Assembly (NCBI GenBank): GCA_021848555.1
Contig: JAJZUN010000265.1
Location: 1 to 5,187 of the forward strand
Source of the DNA: Pseudomonadota bacterium
GTDB lineage: Bacteria; Pseudomonadota; Gammaproteobacteria; Burkholderiales; SG8-39
Direction: 5' to 3'
Length of the DNA stretch: 5,187 bases
In this document: in pieces, positions 1-5,187 of the stretch
How positions within the stretch are numbered: the first letter of the stretch is position 1
Layout of the letters: every line of letters begins with the position of its first letter
Notes under the pieces: generated by a model
What the model saw: the letters and a program-made list of their open reading frames with translations, nothing else
What the model was told of the DNA's origin: nothing
The model's database searches: none
Translations under genes and position numbers: made by a program

Positions 1-855
1 GCGCGCTGCGACTTCCAGCAGCCACACGCCTTGCGCGTTCACGCGCATTTCGGCGTGGATCGGTCCGGTCTCGAGGCCGGCCAGCGTGCAGGCCTGCTGC
101 ACCGTGCGCGCAATCTCGTCCTGCCGTTCCTGCGCGAGGCGCGAAGGCGTCAGGTACAGCGTTTCTTCGAAATAAGGACCGTCCAGCGGATCGGGCTTGT
201 CGAACAGCGCCAGCACGCGCAGCTTGCCCTCCTGCAGCAGGCCTTCGAGCGCGTGTTCGCTGCCGGGAATGAAGCGCTCCACCACCAGACCCAGCTCGGC
301 CGCATCGCGATCGGCTTTGGCCTGAATCGCGCGCACCCAGCGCAGCGCCTGCACGTAGTCCTCGCGCGTGTCAGCGCGGATCACGCCGCGGCTCGCGCTC
401 AAGCGCCGCGCCTTGACCACCAGCGGAAACGCCAGCGGCGGCGCGAGCCCGGCACCCGCGGCATCGCCCTCCAGATGCGCGAACTCGGGGCATAGCAGGC
501 CGCCGCGCCGCAGCAGATTGCGAAACGCGAGCTTGTCGCGCGTCTGCCGCACCGCTTCGGGCGCATTGCCCGGCAGATAGAAGTATTCGCACAACAGCGC
601 CGCCAGATCCAGGCCGCTGTCGTCGACGGCAAGCACCGCGTCCGGCTTGCGCCCCAACGCAGGCAGCAGTTGCTTCAGCGCCGCCACCGGCTGGTGGAAA
701 GGCAGGGCTTGGATCGGGCTCATGCCCCAGGCAGGCGCGAGCTGGTGGCAGTAATTCGCGACGGCGATCACCTCGACCTCCAGCCGCTTTGCCGCCGCGA
801 GAAAATCCTCGTTGCGGTAGCTCGCGGCGGGCAGGAGCAGCAGCAAACGCTTCAT
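1..855 (-). CDS. ATP-grasp domain protein (C-terminus beyond left edge)
   Basis: An uninterrupted minus-strand frame of 285 codons opens with ATG at 855 and is still open at base 1, so the C-terminus is missing. The N-terminus (MKRLLLLLPAASYRNEDFL) is a Rossmann-like pre-ATP-grasp domain with the run AVLAVDDSGLDLAALL near residues 73-88. ATP-grasp signatures follow: VVKARRLSASRGV (146-158; K148 and the S-R-G loop are the likely nucleotide-binding lysine and glycine loop), VVERFIPGSEH (191-201), and GPIHAEMRVNAQGVWLLEVAAR split over 264-285, where E269 and E281 fit the Mg-ATP carboxylates. Such enzymes join a carboxylate, activated as acyl-phosphate, to an amine or thiol nucleophile; the layout resembles the carbamoyl-phosphate synthase L-chain/PurK type. 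The substrate is unknown. The gene starts 10 bases after the radical SAM stop with no clear Shine-Dalgarno sequence, so translational coupling is likely. The fold call is firm; the reaction cannot be named. Confidence 0.88.
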   Translation of the reverse strand, partial: MKRLLLLLPAASYRNEDFLAAAKRLEVEVIAVANYCHQLAPAWGMSPIQALPFHQPVAALKQLLPALGRKPDAVLAVDDSGLDLAALLCEYFYLPGNAPEAVRQTRDKLAFRNLLRRGGLLCPEFAHLEGDAAGAGLAPPLAFPLVVKARRLSASRGVIRADTREDYVQALRWVRAIQAKADRDAAELGLVVERFIPGSEHALEGLLQEGKLRVLALFDKPDPLDGPYFEETLYLTPSRLAQERQDEIARTVQQACTLAGLETGPIHAEMRVNAQGVWLLEVAAR

Positions 856-865
856 GATTGCGGCA

Positions 866-2329
866 TCAGAAGCTTTGCAGCTGCTGCTCGGTCGGCTCGG
901 CGCAGCAGTACCAGGGCTCGGACAGATGCGCGATCGGCTCGCCGAAATCCGCAGGCGCGAGCGGCGGCGGCGCAAGCCCCAGCGCCGCATGCGCGCGCTG
1001 CCAGATCCGGGTAAAGATTTCGCTGCGCGCGAGTCCGCCTTGCTCGCCCTGCGCCGCCAGCGCCTGCAGCGCCTGCTGCAGGGCATCGACGCGCGCGTCG
1101 GCGTGGCGCCAGGGATAGCCGAGCAATTTTGCGTCGAACGGGGCCAGCCGTTCGCGAAATCCCGGCAGCTGCAGCAGCCAGGAACCCGCCGGCACCAGCA
1201 GGCGTATGCACAGCTGGATCGGCGGCACGGCTTGCACCAGCTTCAGGCGCAACAGGCTGCGCAGCAGCTCAAGATAGCCCTCGAGGCTGGTCCAGGGCGT
1301 AAACGGCACGAACGTCGGCGCCATGCCTATGCCGGCGTCGCGGCACAGCTGCAAGGCGCGCTCGAAGTCGGCGCGCGTATGGTTCTTCGCCAGATATTGC
1401 AGCACCTGATCGTCCACCGACTCCACCGCCGCGGTGACGAACAGGCAGCCCGCCGCCTTCAGCGCGGGCAGCAGGTCGGCGTGGGCGATGAGGTGCTGGA
1501 TCTTGATCGTGGCGTCGAAGCTCAGGCCCGGATACGCCGCGTGCATGGCGGCGAGCACTTTCATCGCATGGGTCGTGCCGTTGAAAAAATCCGGATCGCC
1601 GAAGGAGATATGCGCGGCGCCGGCCGCGACCTGCTGCGCGATATCGGCCATCACCACCGGCAGCGGCACCACGCGGAATTTGCCTTGATACACCGGCACC
1701 ACCGGGCAGTGCCGGCACAAGTGCTTGCAGCCGCGGCTGGCTTCGATGAAGCCGAGCCGCTTCTTGCCGCCGTCGGGCAGCAGCAGATGGGCGTAGCGCG
1801 CAAGTGCAGGCAGGCCGGAGCGGTCCGGCGTCAGAAAATCGATCTTGGCCAGATGCCCCACCGGCTCGGATTGCGTCTCGCAGGACTCCCCCGCGCGCAG
1901 CCGCTGCGCCAGCCGCAGCAGGCCGGGTTCGCACTCGCCGCCGAGTATGGTTTTCACGCCGAGGCTGCGCAGCATTTCCTGGTTCATCGGCGCATACAGT
2001 CCGTATACGCACAGCTCGGCGCGCGGCGCGAGCGTGCGTATGCGCGGCAGGGCTTCGACCGCGATGCGCGTGGCGGTGTGCATGCCGACATAGATCGCCA
2101 CCAGCTGCGCGCCCGCCAGCGCCTGCGCCTCGAGTTGCTGCAGCGAAAGGTCGAGGCAGCGCACGTCGAAGCCATCCTGCTTCAGCCATGCGCTTGCTTC
2201 GGCCAGCGCGAACGGCTGCCGGCCGAGTTCGTACGGATTGATCAGCACGACCTCGAAGCGCGCGCGAGCCGCGCCCGCTTCCCCTGGCTCGGCGCCGTCG
2301 TGCAGGCAGCAATCGCTGCGGCTATCCAT
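866..2329 (-). CDS. CCAEP-tail B12-binding-like radical SAM protein
   Basis: A 487-residue cytoplasmic radical SAM enzyme. Residues about 25-145 form a B12-binding-like alpha/beta domain (FEVVLINPYELG at 25-36, ILGGECEPGLLRL at 128-140), but the classical cobalamin D-x-H-x-x-G motif is not visible. The radical SAM core begins at EASRGCKHLCRHCP; C201, C205 and C208 give the CX3CX2C ligands of the 4Fe-4S cluster that cleaves S-adenosylmethionine. FGDPDFFNG (243-251) and AAVESVDD (300-307) are further core strands. The C-terminus reads EPWYCCAEPTEQQLQSF with C475-C476-A-E-P, the diagnostic tail of the CUAEP/CCAEP-tail radical SAM (seleno)protein family. Both tail cysteines are TGC, so this is the non-selenocysteine form. 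Known: the family is defined by this tail; I know of no established substrate. Inferred: the vicinal cysteines act in redox or metal transfer near the active site. ATG at 2329 is six bases after the upstream stop, with only a weak AGG as ribosome binding site. Confidence 0.93.
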   Translation of the reverse strand: MDSRSDCCLHDGAEPGEAGAARARFEVVLINPYELGRQPFALAEASAWLKQDGFDVRCLDLSLQQLEAQALAGAQLVAIYVGMHTATRIAVEALPRIRTLAPRAELCVYGLYAPMNQEMLRSLGVKTILGGECEPGLLRLAQRLRAGESCETQSEPVGHLAKIDFLTPDRSGLPALARYAHLLLPDGGKKRLGFIEASRGCKHLCRHCPVVPVYQGKFRVVPLPVVMADIAQQVAAGAAHISFGDPDFFNGTTHAMKVLAAMHAAYPGLSFDATIKIQHLIAHADLLPALKAAGCLFVTAAVESVDDQVLQYLAKNHTRADFERALQLCRDAGIGMAPTFVPFTPWTSLEGYLELLRSLLRLKLVQAVPPIQLCIRLLVPAGSWLLQLPGFRERLAPFDAKLLGYPWRHADARVDALQQALQALAAQGEQGGLARSEIFTRIWQRAHAALGLAPPPLAPADFGEPIAHLSEPWYCCAEPTEQQLQSF

Positions 2330-2335
2330 GCGCGC

Positions 2336-2746
2336 CTATTTCGCTTTGGGGCGCTGCGCGAACACACCGGTCCCGGGCTCGCGGCTCGCGCCCGCCTCCT
2401 GCATGCGCTGCAGGTAATGCGCCCACATACTGTCCTGGTTCTGGCCCAGGTTATAGAAATAGTCCCAGGAATAAATGCCGCTGTCGTGCCCGTCGGAGAA
2501 CACCAATTGCACCGCATACGAGCCCACCGGCTCGACGCCGGTGATTTCGACGCCCTTCTTCCCGATCTGCAGCACCTCCTGTCCCGGGCCGTGGCCGCGC
2601 ACCTCGGCCGAGGGCGAGTAGACGCGCAGGAATTCGAACGGCAGCGTAAAGCGCTTGCCGTCGGCAAAAGCGATTTCCAGCACGCGCGATTTCTGGTGCA
2701 GCTTGATTTCGGTCGGGGCCGGTGTGGTGTCGTCTAATCCTGCCAT
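2336..2746 (-). CDS. DUF971 / gamma-butyrobetaine hydroxylase-like N-domain protein
   Basis: A 136-residue protein consisting almost entirely of one DUF971 domain, the small beta-rich module also found at the N-terminus of gamma-butyrobetaine hydroxylase and in some Fe-S-related proteins. Visible hallmarks are PTEIKLHQKSRVLEIAFADG (11-30), LPFEFLRVYSPSAEVRGHGP (35-54) and FSDGHDSGIYSWDYFYNLG (83-101). It has no dioxygenase domain, so it is not itself a hydroxylase. The start is ATG 2746 because AAGGAG lies 5 bases upstream on the minus strand (2752-2757). The frame stays open upstream to 2968, but that extension runs through the FNR-type palindrome and has no family-like sequence. It is the first gene of the minus-strand operon. 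In many betaproteobacteria a stand-alone DUF971 gene sits beside ubiE; here the nearest methyltransferase is the divergent RquA-like gene. The molecular role is unknown. Confidence 0.92.
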   Translation of the reverse strand: MAGLDDTTPAPTEIKLHQKSRVLEIAFADGKRFTLPFEFLRVYSPSAEVRGHGPGQEVLQIGKKGVEITGVEPVGSYAVQLVFSDGHDSGIYSWDYFYNLGQNQDSMWAHYLQRMQEAGASREPGTGVFAQRPKAK

Positions 2747-2751
2747 GAGAT

Positions 2752-2757
2752 CTCCTT
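2752..2757 (-). promoter_or_regulatory. Strong ribosome binding site deciding the DUF971 start
   Basis: On the minus strand AAGGAG precedes ATG 2746 with a 5-base spacer. It selects this ATG over the longer in-frame extension that begins at 2968. Confidence 0.8.
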
Positions 2758-2826
2758 GGTTCGCATTGCCCCTATGGTAACGGTATTGCCGGCCTGCGTG
2801 GCGGCGGGATTGCAGCGGTTCCGGTC

Positions 2827-2858
2827 CCCGGCGCGGCCTCGTTTCAGCCCGCGCCGGG
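2827..2858. repeat. GC-rich 10-bp inverted repeat in the divergent intergenic region
   Basis: CCCGGCGCGG (2827-2836) is exactly complementary in reverse to CCGCGCCGGG (2849-2858), with a 12-base loop. Neither strand has a T-tract after it, so it does not look like an intrinsic terminator. It lies 3 bases to the left of the FNR-type palindrome, on the DUF971 side, in what would be the leader or promoter-proximal DNA of the minus-strand operon. It could be an operator, an RNA hairpin in that leader, or a chance product of GC richness. Confidence 0.55.
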
Positions 2859-2861
2859 CCC

Positions 2862-2875
2862 TTGATGTACATCAA
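2862..2875. promoter_or_regulatory. FNR/ANR-type operator (perfect palindrome)
   Basis: TTGATGTACATCAA matches the FNR-family consensus TTGAT-N4-ATCAA at all ten specified bases, and the central GTAC makes the whole 14-mer a perfect palindrome. FNR/ANR/Dnr-type regulators bind such sites, usually to activate genes when oxygen is absent. If it works as a class II site centred at -41.5, plus-strand transcription would start near 2910, giving the RquA-like gene a leader of about 95 bases. The -10 region there is poor (GAACAT or CATAGC, about 2898-2906), as is common for activator-dependent promoters. On the minus-strand side the equivalent -10 position is GC-rich, so the plus-strand gene is the likelier target, though effects on both sides are possible. 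Confidence 0.8.
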
Positions 2876-2992
2876 AATGCCAATTTGACTTTTGCGCGAA
2901 CATAGCGTCAAGCAAAAACCCGGCGCGCCTGGCTTGATGGGGTCGGCAAAACGCCGCGAAACGGGCAAGCATAAATTGAATCCCCCATCGTT

Positions 2993-2997
2993 AAGGA
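2993..2997 (+). promoter_or_regulatory. Ribosome binding site of the RquA-like gene
   Basis: AAGGA lies 7 bases before ATG 3005. It favours that start over the in-frame methionines four and five codons further on. Confidence 0.7.
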
Positions 2998-3004
2998 AAA
3001 TGCA

Positions 3005-3796
3005 ATGAATGCGTGGATGATGGACCTTGTCTTTACCGTTTTCCTGCTCCTGGCATCTACCGGCGTATTTTTCTTCGTCGTTACGCGGGGCGCCCTGGTT
3101 TTGCGCGGATTGTCGCCGGGTTCACACAACGACAAATCGCATGTGTACCCGATCTATTCGAACATGCGCCTGATCAAGCTGGTCGATTTCCAGCCCATCA
3201 TCTCGGCCATCCTGCTGTTTCAGTATCACCACCTGGTGTCGAAAATCGTCTCCGAACTCAAGCAAATGGACCTCGGAAACAGGAAGGTGCTGATCACTTC
3301 CTGCGCGTTCGGCAATGTGATTCCGCGCGTGGTGCAGGCGGCGCTCGGCTCGGGCGCCGAGCGCGTGCTCATCGCCGACATCATCCAGAACGAACTGGTG
3401 CATGCAAAGACCAAGCTGACCGAGTACGCGGGCAGGGTCGAGTACGTCGAAGACAACGCCACCTCGATGAGGCTCAAGGATGACGGCGTCGCCGCCAACG
3501 TCATTTTCTTCCTGCTGCACGAGCTGCCGCATCACCTCAAAGGCCAGACCCTGAACGAGGCCGGACGCATGCTCGCCCCGGGAGGCAAGCTGTTCCTGGC
3601 CGAATTCCACCGGCCGCAGCTGTGGGTGCTGCGCGCGCTCAGCTGGACTTATTTCAAGGTGTTCGAGCCGCTGGGCCTCGCGCTGTGGGATACGCATGAC
3701 CCGCTCGCCCACCTCGAGAACGCGGGCGGATGGAAGTGCGAGCGCACCACTTATTTCTTCGGCAATTTCCAGATCATCACCGCGACCAAGCTGTAG
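3005..3796 (+). CDS. Membrane-anchored RquA-like class I SAM-dependent methyltransferase
   Basis: A 263-residue protein with one N-terminal membrane segment (about residues 7-28, rich in F, V and L), then a soluble class I SAM-binding fold. The usual glycine-rich motif I is replaced by VLITSCAFGNVIPR (95-108). An acidic residue ends strand 2 (VLIAD, D125), VEYVEDNAT (145-153) matches the adenine-side loop, FFLLHELP (168-175) is strand 4, and APGGKLFLAEFHRP (191-204) is strand 5. The odd motif I, the FFLLHE-P strand and the HRP after strand 5 recall RquA, which converts ubiquinone to rhodoquinone by replacing a methoxy group with an amino group, using SAM as amino donor. Rhodoquinone carries electrons to fumarate reductase in anaerobic respiration. 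The upstream FNR-type operator fits that role. The YxWAY-like N-terminal signature I associate with RquA is not clear here, so a different quinone or lipid methyltransferase remains possible. The fold is firm; RquA identity is about even odds. Confidence 0.87.
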   Translation: MNAWMMDLVFTVFLLLASTGVFFFVVTRGALVLRGLSPGSHNDKSHVYPIYSNMRLIKLVDFQPIISAILLFQYHHLVSKIVSELKQMDLGNRKVLITSCAFGNVIPRVVQAALGSGAERVLIADIIQNELVHAKTKLTEYAGRVEYVEDNATSMRLKDDGVAANVIFFLLHELPHHLKGQTLNEAGRMLAPGGKLFLAEFHRPQLWVLRALSWTYFKVFEPLGLALWDTHDPLAHLENAGGWKCERTTYFFGNFQIITATKL

Positions 3797-3830
3797 CGCT
3801 CGGCGCGCTGTTGTATCGCGGCAGCAGAAG

Positions 3831-3844
3831 GCTCCTGCGGGAGC
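3831..3844. terminator. Weak hairpin between convergent genes, possible terminator or REP remnant
   Basis: GCTCC (3831-3835) and GGAGC (3840-3844) form a 5-bp stem with a four-base loop in the 55-base gap between two converging genes. A short T-run (GGCTGTTT) follows on the plus strand and CTTCTGCTG on the minus strand. It could terminate both genes weakly. The surrounding string CGGGAGCGGCTG also resembles one arm of proteobacterial REP palindromes. Confidence 0.35.
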
Positions 3845-3851
3845 GGCTGTT

Positions 3852-5003
3852 TCAGATGCGCAGCCAGCCGCGCTGCGCGGCCTGGTGCGCGAGGATGCCG
3901 AACAGCACGGCCGCGCCCACATTCCAGATGGCGAAGGCAGCCGTGGCCAGCACCACGAAACGGTCGGCCTTGTCCGTGCCGCTGTCGCGGCTGCCCAGGG
4001 CGAGCTGCAGACCGGCCAGGAACAGGATCACGCCGAGCACGTACTGCGGAAAAATCCTGAACAGCGTGACGATGGACGAGGACAGGAACAGCCCGGCCGC
4101 CAGCAGGATGCCGCCGAGAATGATGGACGAGCCGCCGGTGCGCGCGCCGAACTGCACGTGGCCGGCCATGCCGCCCGCACCATGGCACATGGGTATGCCC
4201 CCGATCAGGCTCGCCCCCAGGTTCATCAGGCCGGTGGAGTAAGCCACCGCGCGCTCGCTCACCGGCCGGTCGGGAAACAGGCGGTTGTTCTCCTCGGTGA
4301 TCGCGATGAACGCATTGCCGAACGTCAAAGGCAGCTGCGGCAGCGCCAGCAGCATGAATCCGAGCCAGAGATCGTGCAGCGTGAGCGACTGCCAGGCCGG
4401 CGCCGGAATTCTGAATTCCGGTTTCAGTGCGCCCAGGTCGCGCATCAGTTGCGGCTGCTCGACCAGCGCGATCGCGACTCCGAGTGCGAGCAGCACCAGC
4501 ATCGCCGGCACGCGCGGGCGTCCGAGCAGCAGCAGCGTCAACGCCAGCAGCAGGCCCGCAATCCAGGGACTCGCGGCCATCATGTGGATGCCTTCGAGCA
4601 TGAAGGAAAAGCCCAGGCCCATGACCACGCCCAACAACGCCGAGCGCGGCACCCAGCGCGCCGCCCGCCGGCCCAGCCCGGTCAGCGCGAGGACGATCCA
4701 CAACAGGCCCGTCGTCAGCGCCGCGCCGATCACCGCCCCCGCGCCCACGCCCGCCGCAAGCATGCTCTGGCTCACCGCCGCCGCCCCTATGGCCTTCATC
4801 GGCTGCACCGGAAACGGCGTGCGGTGTACATAGCCGGCCACGATCAGCGCCGCACCGAAGGCCACGAGCAGGCCGTTCGCGTCCATGTTCAGTATCGACA
4901 CGTAGGCGGCGACGAAGGGAATCAGCGTTCCCAGATCGCCGAAAGCCCCGGACCATTCGGGCAGATCGAAGCGGTTCGGCGGACGCGCGGATTCATGCTG
5001 CAT
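3852..5003 (-). CDS. MOT1/SulP-type molybdate or sulfate transporter
   Basis: A 383-residue polytopic inner-membrane protein with about 10-12 hydrophobic segments. It opens with FDLPEWSGAFGDLGTLIPFV (12-31), then carries the two MOT1 signatures: PFPVQPMKAIGAAA (63-76) and GIPMCHGAGGMAGHVQFGAR (269-288). MOT1 proteins are a SulP-related branch without the C-terminal STAS domain, and none is present here. Plant and algal members import molybdate with high affinity; bacterial members are mostly annotated as putative sulfate or molybdate transporters, so the substrate is uncertain. ATG 5003 was chosen because homologous sequence starts just after it; the frame stays open to 5129, but that stretch is intergenic and crosses the next gene's leader. 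No Shine-Dalgarno sequence is seen before 5003. A TATGAT (5018-5013) ending 9 bases upstream suggests a leaderless or very short-leader transcript. It converges on the RquA-like gene. Confidence 0.92.
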   Translation of the reverse strand: MQHESARPPNRFDLPEWSGAFGDLGTLIPFVAAYVSILNMDANGLLVAFGAALIVAGYVHRTPFPVQPMKAIGAAAVSQSMLAAGVGAGAVIGAALTTGLLWIVLALTGLGRRAARWVPRSALLGVVMGLGFSFMLEGIHMMAASPWIAGLLLALTLLLLGRPRVPAMLVLLALGVAIALVEQPQLMRDLGALKPEFRIPAPAWQSLTLHDLWLGFMLLALPQLPLTFGNAFIAITEENNRLFPDRPVSERAVAYSTGLMNLGASLIGGIPMCHGAGGMAGHVQFGARTGGSSIILGGILLAAGLFLSSSIVTLFRIFPQYVLGVILFLAGLQLALGSRDSGTDKADRFVVLATAAFAIWNVGAAVLFGILAHQAAQRGWLRI

Positions 5004-5012
5004 AGGCCGGGA

Positions 5013-5018
5013 ATCATA
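5013..5018 (-). promoter_or_regulatory. Possible -10 element of the MOT1 transporter gene
   Basis: TATGAT on the minus strand matches TATAAT at five of six positions and ends 9 bases before ATG 5003. No convincing -35 element is found 16-18 bases upstream. If used, transcription would start at or a few bases before the start codon. Confidence 0.35.
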
Positions 5019-5056
5019 CAAGAGTCCGCAGCGCGCAGATAGCCGGCCCTGAGATT

Positions 5057-5062
5057 TATACT
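5057..5062 (+). promoter_or_regulatory. Possible -10 element of the acyl-CoA dehydrogenase gene
   Basis: TATACT matches TATAAT at five of six positions in the only AT-rich patch of the 96-base divergent gap. It would place the transcription start near 5069, about 30 bases before ATG 5100. A recognisable -35 hexamer is lacking, so an activator or weak constitutive use is possible. Confidence 0.35.
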
Positions 5063-5099
5063 GTACGCAGCCCCCTACGGACCAAGCGAAGGAAATCCC

Positions 5100-5187
5100 A
5101 TGTTCGATCATTTGTTGGATGCAGAACAACGCCGCGTGCGCGACGCCGCGCGCGAATTCGTGAACGCCACGCCGCGCCAGCTGATCC
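5100..5187 (+). CDS. Acyl-CoA dehydrogenase-family protein (N-terminus only)
   Basis: Only the first 29 codons lie in the window. They read MFDHLLDAEQRRVRDAAREF followed by VNATPRQLI, which has the pattern of the acyl-CoA dehydrogenase N-terminal helix (hydrophobic start, E-Q-R/K, then VRD-AREFV) and the PRQLI continuation seen in one branch of that family. These flavoproteins make the alpha,beta double bond in acyl-CoA thioesters and pass electrons to electron-transferring flavoprotein. AAGGA (5089-5093) sits 6 bases before ATG 5100, a good ribosome binding site. The gene is divergent from the transporter gene. The catalytic and FAD-binding parts are outside the window, so the assignment rests on a short stretch. 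Confidence 0.68.
   Translation, partial: MFDHLLDAEQRRVRDAAREFVNATPRQLI

Noticed and set aside
902..904. Selenocysteine in the radical SAM tail
   Set aside because: The codon is TGC, not TGA, so this copy is the cysteine form; no recoding is needed.
854..2737. A 627-codon plus-strand open frame
   Set aside because: It is antisense to the radical SAM and DUF971 genes, is rich in Arg, Gln, Ala and His in the manner of GC-rich shadow frames, and shows no recognisable domain. The minus-strand proteins have clear family motifs.
2885..2890. TTGACT as a sigma-70 -35 element for the RquA-like gene
   Set aside because: No acceptable -10 hexamer lies 16-18 bases downstream (TCAAGC at 2908). The FNR class II arrangement explains the region better.
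2747..2968. N-terminal extension of the DUF971 protein to the ATG at 2968
   Set aside because: The strong AAGGAG before ATG 2746 and the start of family-like sequence there fix the shorter protein. The extension crosses the FNR-type operator and the GC hairpin.
3122..3922. A 266-codon minus-strand open frame
   Set aside because: Antisense to the RquA-like gene, with no recognisable domain, and it extends into the end of the transporter gene.
3696..5042. A 448-codon plus-strand open frame
   Set aside because: It overlaps the end of the RquA-like gene and runs antisense to the transporter gene. Its translation is low-complexity Arg/Gln/His-rich sequence without domain features.
5004..5129. 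N-terminal extension of the transporter to the ATG at 5129
   Set aside because: The extra 42 residues are not transporter-like and would overlap the start of the divergent acyl-CoA dehydrogenase gene.

Overview
The window is GC-rich, compactly organised chromosomal DNA, probably from a betaproteobacterium (inferred from gene content and composition, not from a marker gene). It holds four complete protein genes and two that run off the edges. There are no RNA genes, insertion sequences or CRISPR arrays that I can see. Many long open frames lie antisense to the real genes, as expected at this GC content.

Left part (1-2746, all minus strand, so read right to left): a tight three-gene operon. 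It starts with a small DUF971 (gamma-butyrobetaine hydroxylase N-domain-like) protein with a strong ribosome binding site. Six bases later comes a radical SAM protein with a B12-binding-like N-terminal fold, whose extreme C-terminus carries a Cys-Cys-Ala-Glu-Pro motif. This marks it as the all-cysteine form of the CUAEP/CCAEP-tail radical SAM (seleno)protein family. Ten bases later comes an ATP-grasp ligase that continues past the left edge. The function of this trio is unknown. The spacing suggests one transcript, and therefore an uncharacterised redox or ligase pathway.

Middle (2747-3004): a 258-base divergent intergenic region with a perfect FNR/ANR-type palindrome (TTGATGTACATCAA, 2862-2875), a GC-rich 10-bp inverted repeat, and the ribosome binding site of the next gene. 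The plus-strand gene (3005-3796) encodes a membrane-anchored class I SAM-dependent methyltransferase-fold protein that resembles RquA, the enzyme that makes rhodoquinone. An oxygen-sensing operator upstream of an RquA-like gene is a coherent pairing, because rhodoquinone serves anaerobic fumarate respiration.

Right part: converging on the methyltransferase gene is a MOT1/SulP-type molybdate or sulfate transporter (minus strand). Divergent from it, an acyl-CoA dehydrogenase-type gene starts at 5100 and leaves the window after 29 codons. The loose theme is anaerobic or redox metabolism: an FNR operator, a quinone-type methyltransferase, an oxygen-labile radical SAM enzyme and molybdenum or sulfate uptake. 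Only the first three are tied together by position.
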